This document shows positions 5,307 through 9,189 of a DNA stretch of 9,189 nucleotides, in pieces (the stretch's first letter is position 1; every line of letters starts with the position of its first letter). The stretch is from Flavobacteriia bacterium (GTDB lineage Bacteria; Bacteroidota; Bacteroidia; Flavobacteriales; Flavobacteriaceae). The DNA is taken from assembly GCA_011330545.1 (NCBI GenBank), contig DRQI01000371.1, positions 1 to 9,189 on the forward strand. The letters run 5' to 3'. The position numbers and the translations under genes are program-made. The notes beneath the pieces were generated by a model. That model had not been told where the DNA came from and did no database searches. It worked only from the letters and a program-made list of their open reading frames with translations.

Positions 5307-7399
5307 TATTTAATAATAGTAGGCTTAATGAGTATCGTTAATTTCTTTTTTGTATCTTCTCTTTTTCTCTTGCTAAAAAACCATTTGATAATGGGTATTC
5401 TCGCTAAGAAAGGAACCCCTGATCCTGAATCGTTTTTTATTTTTTCTTCTAGGCCTCCTAATATTACCAGATCTTGGTCTTTTACTCTTATAATAGAATT
5501 GAACTCTCTTGAATTTACTCCGGGAGGTGCTTCTTCGGCCACTTTTTTACCATTAAAATTAGATTGGATTACATTAATGTCAAGGGTAATATGCCCATCT
5601 CCTGAAACTAATGGTTTGATATTAATAGCCAATTCAGCATCGATAGGATAAAAGTTTGTTATGGTTGACGTTTGCGGATTTTGGCTACCAATAATATCTC
5701 GTTGGGTAACGGCATAATAAGTAGTTTCGCCAATAGATAAGTTTGCACGGTGCCCATTTAATGCAGACAGCTTAGGGGCAGACCGAATTTTAATATCTCC
5801 ATTACTTTCCAATGCCTTTAATTTAGCAAAAAAATTAGGCACTACTTGTCCTAAATTAAATGAGCCGAAACCATTAAACCCTCCTATAATCCTATTCACG
5901 GTATTTGCCCCTAAAGTCAAGTCTGTTGAAGGAAAAATATCGCCTTGTGTTGTAGTGGGCTTATCCCCTATCCCCCAACTAATACCGGTTTCTACCGTAG
6001 CAGATTTGTTTACTTCTAATATCATTACTTCTATTAAAAGTACCGGAACAGGTTTGTCTATATACGCAATGAATTCTTTAAACCGTTGAATATTTTGACT
6101 GGGGCCGCTCACAATAAAACTATTCAATTCTATGTCAACACTTACCTTTAAATCTTTAATTACATCATCAGGCAAGATGCTTATTAATGATTCTAATTGA
6201 TTAGAACGATTGGAAAACGCACTGCTTCTATTGGTATTTATAGGTTGCCTATTGGTATTGTTAAAACCTTGCTGGTTTGTATTTATAGTAGAAGTTCTTG
6301 ATAAATTTGGTGTACTATTAAAGCTATTTCTGCCTGCTTGCCTTCCTGACCTGCCGCTAGAACTCATCACTTCAATTGAACGGTGCATAAGTGGAATCAC
6401 AACAGCATCCCGCAATGAAATTTGGTCTTTTTTGCCAAAATAATAGATTGAATCTGTTTTTTTATAGGTAAAATCAGTATTTTCCAACACTTTATTGAGT
6501 AATAAATCAAAGGAAATATTATTGGCTTTTACCGTAGCTGAACCGGCTTCATTTAATGGTGAAGATGTAAACATATTTTGTTTTAACTCGTGTCCGATAT
6601 CATAAACTATATTGGAGATAGGTGTATTTTCAAAATCAACATTTAATAGATTAGAAGCATTTACTTCAAAGAAAAAGTTTGAACGCCTTCTACGCGTTGG
6701 CCTGTTTTGTTTATTTTTTGAATTTTTATTGCCGGAAACATTAGCTTCTGCACCCTCATCATTTTTTTCAAACAAATAATAATTATCCCTTGTTTTCGTA
6801 ACGATTAAATTATTGGCAAAAGCAATTTTATCCAATGCCGAATCAAAAGGCATATTTTGTATATAACTGGTTAATAAAATATTCTCCATCCCCGGAGCAA
6901 AAACTAAATTTTTACCCGTTTTATCCATAATTTGTTTGAAGGCTACATATAGCGTATCGTGTTGTAAATCTACACTTAATATATTTTTGCCACCATCAAA
7001 TGAAATAGGAATCATTCGTTGTTTTTTGGGAGTAGAAGGCGGAATATATTTTCTAATAGATAATATATTTCCTGTAAAATCAATCGTTAAATCATATTCT
7101 TTACAGACAAATAATAAAATATCGGCTACTGTAGCATTTGAAAAATTATTCTTTATAATAATTTGATTCAACTCCGGGTCAATATTCAAATTAACTTTAT
7201 GCGCATTTGCTATTAATTGTAAAAAGTCAGACAGGGCAATATTACTAACATTAATATCAGCCCTTTCTGATAAGCCCGGCGCATCAACAACTAGGCTTTC
7301 TAACTTATTTTTCAATTGTTGTATCCTACCGTTTTGACTCCATCCCACGACAGTAGCAAGTGTCAAAAAAAATAGGAACAAAATGTGCTGTTTTTTCAA
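5306..7399 (-). CDS. gspD: Type II secretion/type IV pilus-type secretin (GspD/PilQ family)
   Basis: This 697-residue protein would form the outer-membrane secretin ring. It starts with a signal peptide (MKKQHILFLFFLTLATVVGWSQ) that has no lipobox cysteine. Three STN-like modules follow at about 49-116, 142-212 and 253-324, then a Secretin_N-type domain from about 331 to 450 (TNsLiV-like block ELNSFIVSGPSQNIQRFKEF, 424-443) interrupted by a Ser/Asn/Arg/Thr-rich insertion (346-403). The secretin core runs from about 453 (LLIEVMILEV, 454-463) to the hallmark GVPFLARIPIIKWFF (661-675). Only 22 residues follow, so there is no sizeable pilotin-binding S domain. A basic cluster RPTRRRRS lies at 233-240. 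The start is TTG at 7397-7399, chosen because it gives Lys-Lys plus a complete signal peptide; there is no ATG between the upstream stop and residue 129. It lies 12 bases after gspE. GspD is favoured over PilQ because a GspL-like fused protein follows. Confidence 0.9.
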   Translation of the reverse strand: MKKQHILFLFFLTLATVVGWSQNGRIQQLKNKLESLVVDAPGLSERADINVSNIALSDFLQLIANAHKVNLNIDPELNQIIIKNNFSNATVADILLFVCKEYDLTIDFTGNILSIRKYIPPSTPKKQRMIPISFDGGKNILSVDLQHDTLYVAFKQIMDKTGKNLVFAPGMENILLTSYIQNMPFDSALDKIAFANNLIVTKTRDNYYLFEKNDEGAEANVSGNKNSKNKQNRPTRRRRSNFFFEVNASNLLNVDFENTPISNIVYDIGHELKQNMFTSSPLNEAGSATVKANNISFDLLLNKVLENTDFTYKKTDSIYYFGKKDQISLRDAVVIPLMHRSIEVMSSSGRSGRQAGRNSFNSTPNLSRTSTINTNQQGFNNTNRQPINTNRSSAFSNRSNQLESLISILPDDVIKDLKVSVDIELNSFIVSGPSQNIQRFKEFIAYIDKPVPVLLIEVMILEVNKSATVETGISWGIGDKPTTTQGDIFPSTDLTLGANTVNRIIGGFNGFGSFNLGQVVPNFFAKLKALESNGDIKIRSAPKLSALNGHRANLSIGETTYYAVTQRDIIGSQNPQTSTITNFYPIDAELAINIKPLVSGDGHITLDINVIQSNFNGKKVAEEAPPGVNSREFNSIIRVKDQDLVILGGLEEKIKNDSGSGVPFLARIPIIKWFFSKRKREDTKKKLTILIKPTIIK

Positions 7400-7411
7400 A
7401 TTGTATAAAAT

Positions 7412-8821
7412 TTAATCGATTAGCAAAGCATAGATTTCATCAATTGAGGTTTCTCCTTTGGCCACTAAATCTATGGCATTTGTTTGTAATGTTCTAATAT
7501 TTTTCTTTTGGAGATAGTCATCAATTTCCAATACATTCTTTTTAATAAATTCTGTAAGTTCTTTTGTAATTGGAATAATTTCATAGATTGCTTTTCTCCC
7601 CATATAACCCGTATGATAACATTTAGAGCATCCAACGGCTTTATAATGATTTTTTAATTGCGTTGGAATTTTAAAATTTTCAGGGAATAAATCTAATGAA
7701 ATTTTTGAAGAAATCTTACAATGTTTACATAATTTACGTACCAAACGTTGTGCGACGCTCACTTTTAAGGTGCTTGCAATTAAAAAGGGGGGCACCCCCA
7801 TATCTATTAAACGAGAAATTGTTGCCCAAGCCGAATTGGTATGAATGGTTGACAGCACCAAATGCCCGGTTAAAGAAGCCCGAATTGCCATATTGGCTGT
7901 TGCAACGTCTCTAATTTCGCCAACCATAATAATATCAGGGTCTTGCCTTAAAAATGTGCGTAATGATTTTGCAAAATCCAATCCTATATTTTCCCTAAGT
8001 TGTACTTGATTGATACCTTCTAAGGTATATTCAATAGGGTCTTCTATGGTTAAAATATTAGCGTCATCAGTATTCAACAATTTTAAAGTAGCATAAAGGG
8101 TTGTTGTTTTACCGGAGCCTGTAGGGCCTGAAATAAGGATGATTCCGTGTTGACTTTTAACACTTTGTTTATACTGTTTTAATTCTTCTTCAGTAAATCC
8201 TAGGGATTCTAATTGAATATTAGCAGCATCTTTTGACAATAAACGCAGCACAATTTTTTCGCCGTGAAGGGTCGGTAATGACGAAACACGAATATCAAAT
8301 TCTTCAGTATCGGTTTTGATATTAATACGCCCGTCTTGGGGCAATCTTTTTTCGGCAATATCTAGTCCTGCTTTTATTTTTAACTGATTTATTATTTTGG
8401 GATATTCTGCCTCAGAAATTAAATATCTTTCCAATAATTTACCATCTATTCGGTATCGTACTTTTCGTACCGATTCAAACACTTCAAAATGAATATCACT
8501 GCTTCCAATAGCTTTGGCTTCGTAAATTACCGTTAATAAAAAGTCTTCGGTATAACTTAACCTATTAGAAGATTGCTGCCGGTGTTTTCTATAATTTGAA
8601 CCTAAGTATTTTTGAATTTTCTCAGGGGTTTCTGATATCAGTTGTACTTTTTTTCCTAAAATTATCTGCAACTCTTGTTGCAATGCAATTTTGTCTTTTT
8701 GGTCGGTTTTAAATACCAAATTGCCATTTTGTTTTTCAAAAGGCACAATGTGGTAATGATAGGCTTGTTCTGCACTAATGAGCTGCTGTAATTCGGTGGG
8801 TATGTTAAAAGATTCTCTCAC
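7412..8821 (-). CDS. gspE: Type II secretion/type IV pilus assembly ATPase (GspE/PilB family)
   Basis: This 469-residue cytoplasmic hexameric ATPase would drive pseudopilus or pilus assembly. The N-terminal part (1-90) is the short adaptor domain expected to dock on GspL. IGSSDIHFE (105-113) and the arginines of VRYRIDGKLL (121-130) belong to the N2E domain. Walker A is GPTGSGKTT (232-240, Lys238), the Asp box TIEDPIEY (258-265), Walker B DPDIIMVGEIRD (294-305) and the His box TGHLVLSTIHTN (318-329). Two CxxC pairs (Cys365/Cys368 and Cys398/Cys401) form the zinc-binding tetracysteine loop typical of GspE and PilB and absent from PilT retraction ATPases. All catalytic elements are intact. The start is GTG at 8819-8821, six bases after the upstream stop, with TTAGGA between them; no ATG occurs in the first 290 codons. 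GspE is preferred to PilB from the downstream genes. Confidence 0.95.
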   Translation of the reverse strand: MRESFNIPTELQQLISAEQAYHYHIVPFEKQNGNLVFKTDQKDKIALQQELQIILGKKVQLISETPEKIQKYLGSNYRKHRQQSSNRLSYTEDFLLTVIYEAKAIGSSDIHFEVFESVRKVRYRIDGKLLERYLISEAEYPKIINQLKIKAGLDIAEKRLPQDGRINIKTDTEEFDIRVSSLPTLHGEKIVLRLLSKDAANIQLESLGFTEEELKQYKQSVKSQHGIILISGPTGSGKTTTLYATLKLLNTDDANILTIEDPIEYTLEGINQVQLRENIGLDFAKSLRTFLRQDPDIIMVGEIRDVATANMAIRASLTGHLVLSTIHTNSAWATISRLIDMGVPPFLIASTLKVSVAQRLVRKLCKHCKISSKISLDLFPENFKIPTQLKNHYKAVGCSKCYHTGYMGRKAIYEIIPITKELTEFIKKNVLEIDDYLQKKNIRTLQTNAIDLVAKGETSIDEIYALLID

Positions 8822-8827
8822 TCCTAA

Positions 8828-9189
8828 TTATTGATATAAATTCACAAGGCCAAACGCCCAATTTATCAAAAAGATAAAACTAAAAAAAAGGGCTTGTAAT
8901 CCGGCTAAAGGCACTGTTTTAAACCTATATTTCTTTTTCAAAGTTACAACTATTATCAATGAAAAAATCAAAGAAAAAGAAAATAAGATTATAAATGATA
9001 CTGTTGGAAACCCTACTGCAATTACTAAAAAAAATAACAAATCACCAAATCCGAATGCCTTTTCTAAGCCTTGTTTCAATTTTAATCTGGCATATATAAA
9101 TAAAATAGCAATAATTAAAATGACAATCCCAATATTTAAAAAGATACTATACCAAAACAGTACCTCTACACTATGGTGATAATGTAATG
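8828..9189 (-). CDS. Prepilin peptidase (A24 family), C-terminal part, cut by the window edge
   Basis: The frame is open from the right edge (base 9187) to the TAA at 8828-8830, giving the last 119 residues of a polytopic membrane protein. The motif FGFGDLLFFL, with GFGD encoded at 9041-9052, is the second catalytic-aspartate motif (GxGD) of type IV prepilin peptidases. VPLAGLQALFF near the C-terminus corresponds to the family's conserved proline-containing final helix. At least three hydrophobic spans are visible. The enzyme cleaves the leader of prepilins and pseudopilins at the inner membrane and may methylate the new N-terminus, although the zinc-binding methylase region would be upstream. 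The first catalytic Asp and the true start lie beyond the window; the TTG at 9079 is internal and not the start. The stop is six bases from the gspE GTG. Confidence 0.82.
   Translation of the reverse strand, partial: LHYHHSVEVLFWYSIFLNIGIVILIIAILFIYARLKLKQGLEKAFGFGDLLFFLVIAVGFPTVSFIILFSFSLIFSLIIVVTLKKKYRFKTVPLAGLQALFFSFIFLINWAFGLVNLYQ

Noticed and set aside
5328..7166. Several + strand open frames (61-107 codons) opposite the secretin
   Set aside because: The secretin frame has a signal peptide, modules and the hallmark motif throughout, so these antisense frames are not credible genes.
7412..8821. PilT-type retraction ATPase for the gspE gene
   Set aside because: The protein has an N-terminal adaptor region and a two-CxxC zinc motif, which are GspE/PilB features that PilT lacks.
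9077..9079. TTG at 9079 as the start of an 83-residue membrane protein
   Set aside because: The same frame stays open upstream to the window edge and encodes more hydrophobic sequence consistent with a prepilin peptidase, so the gene is truncated by the window and not short.

Overview
The window looks like a chromosomal segment of a Bacteroidota bacterium, most likely a member of Flavobacteriia. The DNA is AT-rich, genes almost entirely lack Shine-Dalgarno sequences, one promoter candidate carries the Bacteroidota -7 consensus (TAnnTTTG), and the protein sequences (MtaB C-terminus, the small alpha/beta hydrolase, the transglycosylase) read like flavobacterial versions of their families. The genus cannot be named from sequence reading alone. 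No tRNA, rRNA, CRISPR, transposase or integrase was seen.

Left part (1-2335, + strand) is a tight housekeeping and envelope cluster. It holds the 3' end of mtaB (tRNA t6A37 methylthiotransferase), a small alpha/beta hydrolase overlapping it by 4 bases, rfbC/rmlC (dTDP-4-dehydrorhamnose 3,5-epimerase) and a secreted lytic transglycosylase with a LysM-like tail 12 bases later. A 184-base convergent intergenic region follows (2336-2519). It contains a degenerate 7-bp tandem repeat directly after the transglycosylase stop and a hairpin that could terminate transcription from both sides. Next, on the - strand, is a nitronate monooxygenase/FabK-like FMN enzyme (2520-3461) with its own candidate promoter.

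Right part (3592-9189, - strand, read right to left) is one operon for a type II secretion/type IV pilus-like machine. The order is prepilin peptidase (cut by the window edge), GspE/PilB ATPase, GspD-type secretin, a GspL-like protein (PilM-like cytoplasmic domain fused to a PilN-like periplasmic domain) and a GspM/PilO-like protein. The peptidase would mature pseudopilins, GspE would power their assembly through an inner-membrane platform containing GspL and GspM, and the secretin would form the outer-membrane pore. GspF, the pseudopilins and any GspC are not in the window; the operon continues off the right edge, so they may lie there.

The notable points concern this operon. Three successive genes (gspE, gspD, gspL-like) start at GTG, TTG and GTG with no ATG alternative. 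The secretin has three apparent STN-like modules in tandem, a Ser/Asn/Arg-rich insertion and no room for a C-terminal pilotin-binding domain. The machine belongs to a recognisable superfamily, so it is a divergent Bacteroidota version of a known system rather than a demonstrably new one.
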